Of a stretch of DNA of 20,999 nucleotides, positions 8,258-14,984 are shown piece after piece. Every line of letters begins with the position of its first letter. The first letter of the stretch is position 1. Source of the stretch: DATEEW01 sp035273665 (GTDB lineage Bacteria; Pseudomonadota; Gammaproteobacteria; Burkholderiales; SG8-39); assembly GCA_035273665.1 (NCBI GenBank), contig DATEOW010000184.1, forward strand, positions 1 to 20,999, given 5' to 3'. The notes beneath the pieces are model-generated. The model was not told the origin of the DNA and did not search any database. It was given only the letters and a program-made list of their open reading frames with translations. The position numbers and the translations under genes were made by a program.

Positions 8258-9598
8258 TCAGGCCGCAAGTTCGGCGTTGAGGAGCTGGCCGCGCAGCGAA
8301 TGTTGATACGCGGTTTCAATGCGGACATCGACGAAACGGCCGATCAAGCTTGAAGCGCCCGGGAAATTAACCATGCGGCTGTTGTCCGTGCGGCCCGCCA
8401 ACTCCTGACTGTCCTTGCGGGCGCGACCTTCCACAAGCACGCGTTGCACGCTGCCGACCATGCTTTCGTTGACAGCTCGACCGCGCGCTTCGAGTGCGGC
8501 TTGTAGGCGCTGCAAGCGTTCGGTTTTGACAGCTGGCGGCGTATCGTCCGAGAGATCGGCCGCTGGAGTTCCCGGCCGAGGGCTGTAAATGAATGAATAA
8601 GAAATATCGAAGTCGCAGTCGTCGACAAGCTTCATGGTTTGTTCGAAATCGCGTTCCGTTTCGCCGGGAAAGCCGACGATGAAATCCGAAGAGATGCAGA
8701 TATCGGGCCGAGCGGCGCGCAAACGTCGAATGATCGATTTGTATTCGAGGGTCGTATAACCTCGCTTCATCGCAGCGAGAATGCGGTCCGATCCCGATTG
8801 AACAGGCAGGTGCAGATGGGAGACCAACTGCGGGATGCGGGCATAGGCGTCGATCAAACGCTGGGTAAATTCCTTCGGATGCGACGTGGTATACCGAATA
8901 CGTTCGATGCCCGGAATTTCCGCCACATATTCCAGTAGCAGAGCAAAGTCCGCGATTTCTCCGCTTGGCATGCGACCTAAATAGGCGTTGACGTTCTGGC
9001 CGAGGAGCGTCACTTCCTTTACGCCGCCTTGTCCAAGATCCGCGATCTCAGTCAACACATCCTCAAAGGGGCGCGATACTTCTTCGCCTCGAGTGTAGGG
9101 CACCACGCAGTAGCCGCAATATTTGCTGCAACCTTCCATGATCGAGACGAAAGCGGTCGCGCCCTCTATTCGAGCCGGGGGCAGATGATCGAACTTCTCG
9201 ATTTCCGGAAAGGAAATGTCGACCTGTGGCTGACCGCTATGACGACGCTTCGCCAACAGTTCCGGCAAGCGATGCAAAGTCTGCGGGCCGAAGACCACAT
9301 CCACATAGGGCGCGCGTTTAACGATGGCAGCACCTTCCTGGCTCGCCACACAGCCGCCGACCCCGATCAGAAGATTTGGATTCGCTTGTTTCAGTGGGCG
9401 CACGCGGCCAAGATCGTGAAAGACTTTTTCTTGCGCTTTTTCGCGAATCGAGCAGGTGTTGAACAGGATGACATCTGCGTCTTCGGGGCGATCAGTTAAT
9501 TCGAGGCCCTCCGCGGCATGCAGGACATCAGCCATTTTGTCCGAGTCGTACTCGTTCATTTGACAACCGAAAGTCTTGATGAAGACGCGTTTGCTCAT
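8258..9598 (-). CDS. miaB: tRNA-2-methylthio-N6-dimethylallyladenosine synthase
   Basis: MiaB is a radical-SAM methylthiotransferase that adds the 2-methylthio group to i6A37 of tRNAs reading UNN codons. The 446-residue protein has the three-domain layout. The N-terminal UPF0004 domain carries Cys12 (TFGCQMN), Cys49 (NTCSIREKA) and Cys83 (GVGGCVA) for the auxiliary 4Fe-4S cluster. The radical-SAM core has C157-x3-C161-x2-C164 in EGCSKYCGYCVVPYTRG. A C-terminal TRAM-like domain runs from about residue 375. The opening FIKTFGCQMNEYDSDKM is diagnostic of MiaB rather than RimO or MtaB. It lies 10 bases after the upstream small exported-protein gene and next to phoH, so all appear to be transcribed together. 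Confidence 0.97.
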   Translation of the reverse strand: MSKRVFIKTFGCQMNEYDSDKMADVLHAAEGLELTDRPEDADVILFNTCSIREKAQEKVFHDLGRVRPLKQANPNLLIGVGGCVASQEGAAIVKRAPYVDVVFGPQTLHRLPELLAKRRHSGQPQVDISFPEIEKFDHLPPARIEGATAFVSIMEGCSKYCGYCVVPYTRGEEVSRPFEDVLTEIADLGQGGVKEVTLLGQNVNAYLGRMPSGEIADFALLLEYVAEIPGIERIRYTTSHPKEFTQRLIDAYARIPQLVSHLHLPVQSGSDRILAAMKRGYTTLEYKSIIRRLRAARPDICISSDFIVGFPGETERDFEQTMKLVDDCDFDISYSFIYSPRPGTPAADLSDDTPPAVKTERLQRLQAALEARGRAVNESMVGSVQRVLVEGRARKDSQELAGRTDNSRMVNFPGASSLIGRFVDVRIETAYQHSLRGQLLNAELAA

Positions 9599-9608
9599 AC
9601 GTCGATCG

Positions 9609-9956
9609 TCAGTCCGTTCCGGGCAAAATGCGAACCGGCGCTTTATGTTTATCCGGCTGGTTGATCTCGTACGGGCTCATGATCCAGACCTTGGAGAGAT
9701 ACGGGCCTTCGAGCATGTATTTGACGAGCATTTCTTTTGTCACCATTTGAGGGAAGATAATTCGATTCGCCTCGTCCCGTATTTGCAATCCCGTTGTTTG
9801 TTCGATGGGTTTGCCGTTCAAGACCAGCTTGTTATTGGCCCGGTCATACTTGAGATAACCCCGGGGCGCTTCCTGCGGAAAGCTACGCAATTGTCCGATG
9901 GCCGCCGCTGATAAAAAGAGCAAGGCGATGCCCAAAAGAAGTCTGAACTGTTTCAT
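9609..9956 (-). CDS. small exported protein, unknown function
   Basis: This 115-residue protein starts at ATG 9956 with MKQFRLLLGIALLFLSAAAIG, a clear signal peptide cleaved near residue 22. A longer in-frame start at 9989 adds 11 residues before the signal peptide and is less likely. The mature part reads as a small beta-rich domain: LRSFPQEAPRGYLKYD, then NNKLVLNGKPIEQTTGLQIRDEANRIIFPQ, then LVKYMLEGPYLSKVWIMSPYEI. Short proteins with this pattern of a G-x-I/L-K strand, an IRD-x-x-N-R-I turn and a final VW-I-x-S/T-P-x-E are, as I recall, found next to miaB in Burkholderiales, annotated only as hypothetical. No catalytic residues stand out. It is probably periplasmic and lies 10 bases upstream of miaB in the same direction, so likely cotranscribed. 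Confidence 0.8.
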   Translation of the reverse strand: MKQFRLLLGIALLFLSAAAIGQLRSFPQEAPRGYLKYDRANNKLVLNGKPIEQTTGLQIRDEANRIIFPQMVTKEMLVKYMLEGPYLSKVWIMSPYEINQPDKHKAPVRILPGTD

Positions 9957-10011
9957 GATCTTGCCCGTTACAAACGTACGAGCCAGCATAGCCTAAAGCG
10001 GATTGGCGGGG

Positions 10012-10030
10012 GAGACGCGTCTAGCGTCTC
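10012..10030 (-). other. inverted repeat after the tRNA 3' end
   Basis: A perfect 7-base stem (GAGACGC / GCGTCTC) with a 5-base loop lies 9 bases downstream of the tRNA CCA on the minus strand. It is followed by a C-rich run (CCCCC) and not by T residues, so it is not a standard intrinsic terminator. It may protect or position the tRNA 3' end, act as a weak terminator, or have no role. The exported-protein start is 56 bases further on. Confidence 0.4.
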
Positions 10031-10039
10031 TAGAGTATT

Positions 10040-10115
10040 TGGTGGCGAATCAGGGATTTGAACCCCGGACCAACGGATTATGATTCCGCTGCTCTAACCA
10101 CTGAGCTAATTCGCC
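10040..10115 (-). tRNA. tRNA-Met (anticodon CAT), elongator type
   Basis: A complete 76-base cloverleaf is on the minus strand. The 7-base acceptor stem pairs GGCGAAT with ATTCGCC. The D-arm contains AGCTCAGTGGTTAGAGC. The anticodon stem GCGGA/TCCGT (closed by one G-T pair) holds the loop ATCATAA, giving anticodon CAT, and the T-loop is GTTCAAATC. The discriminator base is A and the terminal CCA is encoded. A first base pair of G1-C72 rules out the initiator type, which lacks it. A CAT anticodon could also belong to a lysidine-modified tRNA-Ile2; the acceptor and anticodon-stem sequence look more like betaproteobacterial elongator Met, but the two cannot be separated with certainty by eye. 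Confidence 0.93.
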
Positions 10116-10128
10116 GTGCGGGGCGTGA

Positions 10129-10157
10129 ATTATCCGGGTGGGGACCTGCGGGGTCAA
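10129..10157 (-). promoter_or_regulatory. sigma70-type promoter of tRNA-Met
   Basis: On the minus strand TTGACC (10157-10152) is followed after exactly 17 bases by GATAAT (10134-10129). These match the consensus at 5 of 6 positions each. Transcription would start near 10122, about 7 bases before the mature tRNA 5' end. The stretch between the -10 and the start is GC-rich (CACGCCCCGC), like the discriminators of stable-RNA promoters that respond to ppGpp. Confidence 0.7.
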
Positions 10158-10183
10158 GGATGGGCCCCGATGTCAAAGTGCGC

Positions 10184-10213
10184 TTGACAGAGGTCAACGC
10201 AGAGCCGCATCAT
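10184..10213 (+). promoter_or_regulatory. candidate promoter of the ketopantoate-reductase-family gene
   Basis: A perfect -35 hexamer TTGACA lies at 10184-10189, followed after 18 bases by CATCAT (10208-10213), which matches the -10 consensus at four of six positions. It points toward the gene starting at 10287 and would give a leader of about 65 bases. TAATAT at 10220-10225 is a better -10 hexamer but is 30 bases from the -35, so it would need another -35 that I do not see. Confidence 0.4.
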
Positions 10214-10286
10214 CGCCGCTAATATTTCTCACCAACATTAGGTTGCCGGTAGAGCGTTCGCTCCCGGCTGGTTAGAAGGGGACAAC

Positions 10287-11294
10287 ATGAAAGTATGCGT
10301 GGTCGGCGCCGGCGCGATCGGCGGTTATGTGGGCGCACGTCTTGCGCTGGCAGGCGAAGAAGTCACCTTCGTCGCTCGTGGAGCGAATCTTGAAGCTCTG
10401 CGCGCGCGCGGCATCAAGCTCGTCAATCATGACGGTACCGAGGAAATTGCGACCAACATCCGCGCCGGCAGTTTTGCCGAGGTGGGCAAACAGGACGTCG
10501 TGATCCTTGGCATGAAGGCGCATCAGGTCGAGCCGATTTTGGATGACCTGAAGCACGTTCTGCACGACGACACCATCATCATTCCGATGCAAAACGGCAT
10601 ACCGTGGTGGTACTTCCAGCGTCACGGCGGTCCGTTCGAGGGGCGTCATGTCGAAAGCGTGGATCCGAGCGGGCGCATTGCGGCGTCTATCGATCCGAAG
10701 CGGCTTCTCGGCTGCGTGGTTTATCCCGCTTCTGAACTGACAGCACCGGGCGTTGTGCATCACATTGAGGGAGATCGTTTCCCCATTGGCGAGTTGGATG
10801 GTTCGATGAGCGAACGTGCTCAGAAAGTTTCGGATCTATTCACCCGTGGCAAATTAAAGGCGCCTGTTTTAGAAAACATCCGTTCCGAAATCTGGTTGAA
10901 GCTGTGGGGTAACCTGACCTTCAATCCGATCAGCGCGCTTTCGCATTCGACCTTGGTCGACATTTGCCAGTACCCGCTGACGCGCGAACTTGCTGCGGCA
11001 ATGATGACCGAAGCGCAGACGGTGGCGAATAAACTGAACATCACCTTTCGCGTGCCGCTGGAAAAGCGCATCGCGGGCGCGGAGAAAGTCGGCAAGCATA
11101 AAACCTCAATGCTTCAGGACGTCGAAGCAGGCCGGGATCCCGAGATCGACGGCTTGGTCGGATCGGTTTTGGAGTTGGCGAGGCTGACAGAAACGCCCGC
11201 GCCGCATATCGAAACGGTATTCGCCCTGGTGAAGTTACTGGCAAAAACGATGGCCGAAGAAAAACTGATGATTCGCGGCCAGCCACGCGGCTGA
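10287..11294 (+). CDS. panE: 2-dehydropantoate 2-reductase (ApbA/PanE family)
   Basis: This NADPH-dependent ketopantoate reductase family protein of 335 residues would make pantoate for pantothenate and CoA synthesis. The N-terminal Rossmann motif is GAGAIGGYVGA (residues 7-17). QNGIPWWYF (102-110) is the conserved Q-N-G loop. The C-terminal helical domain carries Lys205 and Asn209 in EIWLKLWGNLTFNP, matching the catalytic Lys-Asn region, and ends with MLQDVEAGRDPEIDGL. A strong Shine-Dalgarno AAGGGGA (10276-10282) supports the ATG. The protein is about 30 residues longer than E. coli PanE, and this family has many paralogues acting on other 2-keto acids, so the symbol is a family-level assignment. 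It is a single-gene unit, with an upstream promoter candidate and a strong terminator behind it. Confidence 0.88.
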   Translation: MKVCVVGAGAIGGYVGARLALAGEEVTFVARGANLEALRARGIKLVNHDGTEEIATNIRAGSFAEVGKQDVVILGMKAHQVEPILDDLKHVLHDDTIIIPMQNGIPWWYFQRHGGPFEGRHVESVDPSGRIAASIDPKRLLGCVVYPASELTAPGVVHHIEGDRFPIGELDGSMSERAQKVSDLFTRGKLKAPVLENIRSEIWLKLWGNLTFNPISALSHSTLVDICQYPLTRELAAAMMTEAQTVANKLNITFRVPLEKRIAGAEKVGKHKTSMLQDVEAGRDPEIDGLVGSVLELARLTETPAPHIETVFALVKLLAKTMAEEKLMIRGQPRG

Positions 11295-11310
11295 GGCAGC
11301 GGTGAATCAA

Positions 11311-11338
11311 AAAAACGCCGGCTAATGCCGGCGTTTTT
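11311..11338 (+). terminator. intrinsic terminator
   Basis: A 7-base GC stem CGCCGGC / GCCGGCG with loop TAAT is flanked by five A residues on the left and five T residues on the right, so the stem can extend to 12 pairs. It lies 17 bases after the preceding stop codon. The A-tract also lets it work on the minus strand, but no minus-strand gene ends here. Confidence 0.92.
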
Positions 11339-11345
11339 ATTTGGT

Positions 11346-11351
11346 TAGAAT
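11346..11351 (+). promoter_or_regulatory. -10 element placing the transcript start at the next gene's start codon
   Basis: TAGAAT (5 of 6 to consensus) ends 7 bases before the GTG start codon at 11358, so transcription would begin at or next to the start codon. The -35 region lies inside the terminator stem and shows no clear match, and there is no full extended -10 TG. I call it only because the gene behind a strong terminator needs its own promoter. Confidence 0.4.
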
Positions 11352-11357
11352 GGGCGC

Positions 11358-12518
11358 GTGTCCCCCACTTCGTCTTTCGACGCCCTTACCGTAGGTGCAG
11401 GCTTGGTCGGCGCGAGCTTCGCGTTAGCATCACGGCAAGCCGGTCTCGATGTTGCCCTGGTCGAGGGCGGGGTGCCGCGAGTACCTTCTACGGATTGGGA
11501 CAGCCGTATTTACGCCTTGAGCCCTTCCAGCGTCGAGTTTTTAAAATCGCTGGGTGTTTGGCAAACCCTCGATCCGAGTCGCGTGCAGGCCGTTGAGCGC
11601 ATGGGAATTCATGGCGATCGTGCGGATGCACGACTGGATTTTTCCGCATACGAATCAGGCGTCGAGGCGCTCGCATATATCGTCGAGTCGGGGCGCTTGC
11701 AATTTGCACTTTGGCAGGCGCTTGAACAATCGGGCGTGCAGATGTTGTCGCCGATGCGTTGCGTGCGGCTCGATTCCGCAAATACTTTGACGCTTGAAGA
11801 TGGCCACTGCCTTCGCGGCGAGCTTTTGGTTGGCGCTGACGGCGCGAATTCATGGCTACGCCAAGCTGCAGGTATCGAAACGCGGACACAGCCCTACCAA
11901 CAGCGAGCGGTGGTGGCGAATTTCCGCTGTGAAAAAGCGCATGCCGGCACCGCCTTTCAATGGTTCGGCGCGGATGGCGTTCTGGCACTACTTCCCCTGC
12001 CAGATCAACAGGTCTCCATGGTGTGGTCAACGCAGGAATCTCATGCCGACGCGCTTTTGAGTATGGATGCGACGACACTGTGCGCTTCCGTGGAGCGTGC
12101 TTCTTCGGGCCGTGTCGGTGCATTGGAGCCGCTTACTCCTGCACAATCTTTTTCCTTGCAGATGCTGCAAGCAAAAAAGATTGTCGTCCCGGGGATCGCC
12201 CTGATCGGAGATGCGGCGCACGTGGTGCACCCATTGGCGGGTCAGGGGGTCAATCTGGGTTTTGGCGATGCGGAGAAACTCGCACATATCTTGCGCAATT
12301 GCGAGCCGGGCCGCTCGTGCGGAGATTATGGCTTGTTAAGGCGCTATGAACGTTCCCGCGCGGAGCCGGTGTGGGCGATGCGAGAGGTGACCGACGGCCT
12401 CTCACGCTTTTTTTCCATGCAAGGGGACTTTCCCATGCTTTTGCGTAACACCGGACTGAACTTGAGCAACCGTTTGCCGGTCCTCAAAACATGGCTCGTT
12501 CGCCATGCCCTAGGTTGA
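11358..12518 (+). CDS. UbiH/UbiF/COQ6-family FAD-dependent hydroxylase
   Basis: This 386-residue flavoprotein monooxygenase of the class hydroxylates the aromatic ring in ubiquinone synthesis. The FAD-binding GxGxxG motif is GAGLVGAS (13-20). DSRIYALSPSS (48-58) is the UbiH-type region after the second strand, GADGANSWLR (159-168) is the conserved DG motif, and GDAAHVVHPLAGQGVNLGFGD (284-304) is the GD motif with the family signature HPLAGQGVN. Which ring position it acts on cannot be told from sequence, so I give no symbol. The start is GTG: an in-frame TAG lies four codons upstream and the FAD motif begins 12 codons in, so no other start fits. There is no Shine-Dalgarno. The dsbC start follows the stop by 5 bases, so the two are probably cotranscribed. 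Confidence 0.9.
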   Translation: MSPTSSFDALTVGAGLVGASFALASRQAGLDVALVEGGVPRVPSTDWDSRIYALSPSSVEFLKSLGVWQTLDPSRVQAVERMGIHGDRADARLDFSAYESGVEALAYIVESGRLQFALWQALEQSGVQMLSPMRCVRLDSANTLTLEDGHCLRGELLVGADGANSWLRQAAGIETRTQPYQQRAVVANFRCEKAHAGTAFQWFGADGVLALLPLPDQQVSMVWSTQESHADALLSMDATTLCASVERASSGRVGALEPLTPAQSFSLQMLQAKKIVVPGIALIGDAAHVVHPLAGQGVNLGFGDAEKLAHILRNCEPGRSCGDYGLLRRYERSRAEPVWAMREVTDGLSRFFSMQGDFPMLLRNTGLNLSNRLPVLKTWLVRHALG

Positions 12519-12523
12519 AATTC

Positions 12524-13258
12524 ATGCGCCCTTTTATTTGCTTCATGCTTGCCCTGTGCTGGGTTGTTCCTGCTTGTGCCGATGAAGAGAATGTCAAAAA
12601 GACCATCGAGGAACGTATACCCGGCATCGTCGTCGATCAGGTTCAAAGGACGCCGTTTTTTGGTTTGTATGAGGTCCGCGCGGGCGCCGATATCCTTTAC
12701 ACGGACGACCAAGTCAATCACTTCATGGTGGGGAATGTGGTCGACGCGCGCACACTTGAAAATCTTACGGCGGCGCGTACCCGTCAGATCAATGCCATTG
12801 TCTTCGACCAGCTACCGTTCAACCAAGCGATTCCGATCGTGCGCGGCAAAGGCACTCGCAAAATGGCGTATTTCGCGGACCCCCTTTGCGGCTACTGCCG
12901 GAAGCTGGACCGCGATCTCGCTAAATTGGAAGATGTGACGGTCTACGTGTTTCTCTATCCGGTGCTGTCTCCAGAATCCGTAGATCTCTCGCGAGCCGTA
13001 TGGTGTTCGCCGACGCCAGCGATTGCATGGAGCAACTTGATGGTGAACGGCACGCGGCCGAAAACGACCGGCGATTGCCCATCAGAGGCAGTAGATCGCA
13101 ATCGTGAACTCGGAAAAAAATTGAAGATATTCGGGACGCCCGGCTTAGTTTTTGAAAACAACGTTCGCGTAGACGGGGCGATACCGCTTGCCAAACTGGA
13201 GCAGCATTTGAAGGAAGCCGCTCAGTTGCGGAACAAGACCGTAGCCCCGATCAAATAA
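12524..13258 (+). CDS. dsbC: thiol:disulfide interchange protein DsbC
   Basis: DsbC is a periplasmic disulfide isomerase kept reduced by DsbD. The 244-residue protein starts at ATG 12524 with MRPFICFMLALCWVVPACA, a signal peptide cleaved near residue 19; an in-frame ATG 11 codons earlier lies inside the preceding gene and is unlikely. The N-terminal dimerisation domain spans about residues 20-80. The thioredoxin-fold domain has the active site C122-G-Y-C125 in FADPLCGYCRKL, identical to the CGYC of E. coli DsbC, with the cis-proline at Pro206 in GTPGLVF. A second Cys pair (Cys161, Cys185) matches the structural disulfide of DsbC. Its stop abuts the mltA stop on the other strand with no spacer. 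Confidence 0.95.
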   Translation: MRPFICFMLALCWVVPACADEENVKKTIEERIPGIVVDQVQRTPFFGLYEVRAGADILYTDDQVNHFMVGNVVDARTLENLTAARTRQINAIVFDQLPFNQAIPIVRGKGTRKMAYFADPLCGYCRKLDRDLAKLEDVTVYVFLYPVLSPESVDLSRAVWCSPTPAIAWSNLMVNGTRPKTTGDCPSEAVDRNRELGKKLKIFGTPGLVFENNVRVDGAIPLAKLEQHLKEAAQLRNKTVAPIK

Positions 13259-14431
13259 TCAGCGATCGAAGATGGGGTGACCAAGGGGCAGCAGAACCCA
13301 CATCTCGCCTTGCTGACGCATACGGCCCGCTTGCTCGCCTGCGGCGGCGCCGAATCCCCAAAAGAAATCCGCTCGCACAGGGCCTCTTATAGCGCCGCCG
13401 GTGTCTTGCGCGAGCACAAGCCTTTGCAACGAATTGGTGCTATTCGGTTGAGTCGTGGCGAGCCATACCGGTGCGCCCAACGGGACGTACCGTGGATCCA
13501 CCGCAATTGAACGCTCCGCGCTGAGCGGCACGCCCAGCGCACCCAACGGCCCATCGTTCGAGGTGGGCAATTCACGAAAAAAAACATAGCTCGGGTTCTG
13601 GTTAAGCAATGCCTGCAATTGGTCGGGATGCGAGCGCGCCCATTTTTGGATGCCCTGCATAGAGGCTTCGCTACTTTGCAACTCTCCACGTTCGATCAAA
13701 TACCGGCCGATCGATTGGTAAGGATGACCGTTCTGATCGGCGTAGCCCACACGAACGAAATCACCGTTTTCGAGTTGCACCCGTCCTGAGCCCTGGATGT
13801 GGAGGAAGAAGGCTTCGATTGCGTCATCGACCCAAACGATTTCCTTGCCCGTGAGCGCACTGCTTCCGCTTTCGATCTCCGCGCGCGACGCGTAAGGAAC
13901 GATCTTACGGCCAACAAGTCGACCCCTTAGTCGCATGTTCTTTGTGTCCGGCGCCACGGCGCTGAGATCGACGGTTAAAAGATCATCCGGTGGCGCATAG
14001 AGTGGGTAGACAAAGGGCGGTCGTTTGGTGCGGCTGCCTTTTAACAAGGGTTCGTAATAGCCGGTGACCAGCCCGGGGGTGCCGTCCGCATTACTCGATC
14101 GATACGGGCGAAACAAAGTCTCAAAGTGCTCGCGAACAGCCCGTGCATCAGGCGCGTTAAGCGCTGCCGCTTTTGCGCAAACCTCACGCCAGGGCTCCTT
14201 GTTCCGTAAACTACGGCAACTCGCCAGGTAAGCAGGCCATGCGGCTGACAAGTCGTCGTCGCTCCAACCGGGCAAATCGGCAAAGAGGGCTGCTTTGAGC
14301 GGGGGGACCTTGACCGCTTCGGTTGCCGGGCACACGGGGCATGCAGGCAGCGGGGCCGGCGTGGTGCACGCCGCCGATGCGCCCAGTAACAACAAGCCTA
14401 TGGCCGGCTTGGAAAGTTTTGACGACAACAT
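13259..14431 (-). CDS. mltA: membrane-bound lytic murein transglycosylase A
   Basis: MltA cleaves peptidoglycan between MurNAc and GlcNAc, forming 1,6-anhydro ends, from the outer membrane. From ATG 14431 the product has 390 residues and opens MLSSKLSKPAIGLLLLGASAAC, a lipoprotein signal with Cys22 as lipidation site; the -3 residue is Ser, so the lipobox is imperfect. The MltA domain includes GLVTGYYEPLLKGS and YASRAEIESG. The C-terminal 3D barrel has AQDTGGAIRGPVRADFFWGFG with Asp343 and Asp355, which are the conserved aspartates including the catalytic one. The open frame extends upstream to 14548, but those 39 residues precede the signal peptide and overlap a small gene on the other strand, so I use the inner ATG. 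No clear Shine-Dalgarno is visible. Confidence 0.92.
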   Translation of the reverse strand: MLSSKLSKPAIGLLLLGASAACTTPAPLPACPVCPATEAVKVPPLKAALFADLPGWSDDDLSAAWPAYLASCRSLRNKEPWREVCAKAAALNAPDARAVREHFETLFRPYRSSNADGTPGLVTGYYEPLLKGSRTKRPPFVYPLYAPPDDLLTVDLSAVAPDTKNMRLRGRLVGRKIVPYASRAEIESGSSALTGKEIVWVDDAIEAFFLHIQGSGRVQLENGDFVRVGYADQNGHPYQSIGRYLIERGELQSSEASMQGIQKWARSHPDQLQALLNQNPSYVFFRELPTSNDGPLGALGVPLSAERSIAVDPRYVPLGAPVWLATTQPNSTNSLQRLVLAQDTGGAIRGPVRADFFWGFGAAAGEQAGRMRQQGEMWVLLPLGHPIFDR

Positions 14432-14444
14432 CGAAAGCACTGCG

Positions 14445-14555
14445 ATGGATGCAGGACTACTGTTGATTCTTCTTGAGGCCGGGTTGGCGCTCGGGATGTT
14501 TGTATTCATCATCTGGTGGACTTTGCCCAAGAAAGACAAATCCGACAAGAAGTGA
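14445..14555 (+). CDS. small single-pass membrane protein, 36 residues
   Basis: This short reading frame starts at ATG 14445 and encodes MDAGLLLILLEAGLALGMFV, then FIIWWTLPKKDKSDKK. It has one strongly hydrophobic helix (about residues 4-25) with a Glu at position 11, an aromatic WW interface, and a Lys/Asp-rich tail, the layout of a genuine small inner-membrane protein with a cytoplasmic C-terminus. I recall similar short proteins with an LEAG helix and WW-x-x-PK end near mltA/apaG in other betaproteobacteria, but cannot confirm this here. It begins 13 bases from the divergent mltA start and ends one base from the convergent apaG stop, filling the gap exactly. The frame is open further upstream, but that part is antisense to mltA and non-hydrophobic. 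A weak GAAAG (14433-14437) could serve as ribosome binding site. Function unknown. Confidence 0.65.
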   Translation: MDAGLLLILLEAGLALGMFVFIIWWTLPKKDKSDKK

Positions 14556-14556
14556 A

Positions 14557-14934
14557 CTAGTGGAGGATGCGGGGAACCGAAAGCGTAAATTCGGGAATCG
14601 GCGCATCGAAGCGCGTGCCATCCGCGGCCAGCATCTGATAGCTGCCCCGCATTGTCCCGACCGGCGTTGCGATCGCGGCACCGCTGGTGTACTCGAAGCT
14701 TTCGCCCGGTGCGAGAGAAGGCTGTTCGCCGATCACACCAAGTCCTCGGACTTCCTGAACGTCGTTGTTGGAATCGGTAATGAGCCAGTGACGGCTGATG
14801 AGTTGCGCCGATACGCTACCGGTGTTGCGAATGGTGATTGTGTAAGCGAAAACAAAACGCTCCGCCTGCTCATCGGATTGCTCGGGGAGGTATTGCGGCT
14901 GGGCTTCGACGCTGAACTGGTATTTATCGCTCAC
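14557..14934 (-). CDS. apaG: ApaG protein (DUF525)
   Basis: This small soluble protein has an immunoglobulin-like fold, 125 residues from the chosen GTG. It is associated with Co2+ resistance and Mg2+ efflux phenotypes and with the apaH region in enterobacteria; its biochemical role is not established. The sequence is a full-length match to the family pattern: YQFSVEAQPQYLPEQS near the start, FAYTITIRNTGSVSAQLISRHWLITDSN, VRGLGVIGEQPSLAPGESFEYTSG, and the hallmark PVGTMRGSYQMLAADGTRFDAPIPEFTLS. I start at GTG 14934 because ApaG proteins begin just before the Y-x-F-x-V strand. An ATG at 15015 would add 27 residues and overlap the upstream gene by 31 bases. It is probably cotranscribed with the unknown gene 50 bases upstream. 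Confidence 0.94.
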   Translation of the reverse strand: MSDKYQFSVEAQPQYLPEQSDEQAERFVFAYTITIRNTGSVSAQLISRHWLITDSNNDVQEVRGLGVIGEQPSLAPGESFEYTSGAAIATPVGTMRGSYQMLAADGTRFDAPIPEFTLSVPRILH

Positions 14935-14984
14935 CAGCCTATTGCACCTGAATTCGGGCAGCGGCACAACTGGCCTAACTTGCC

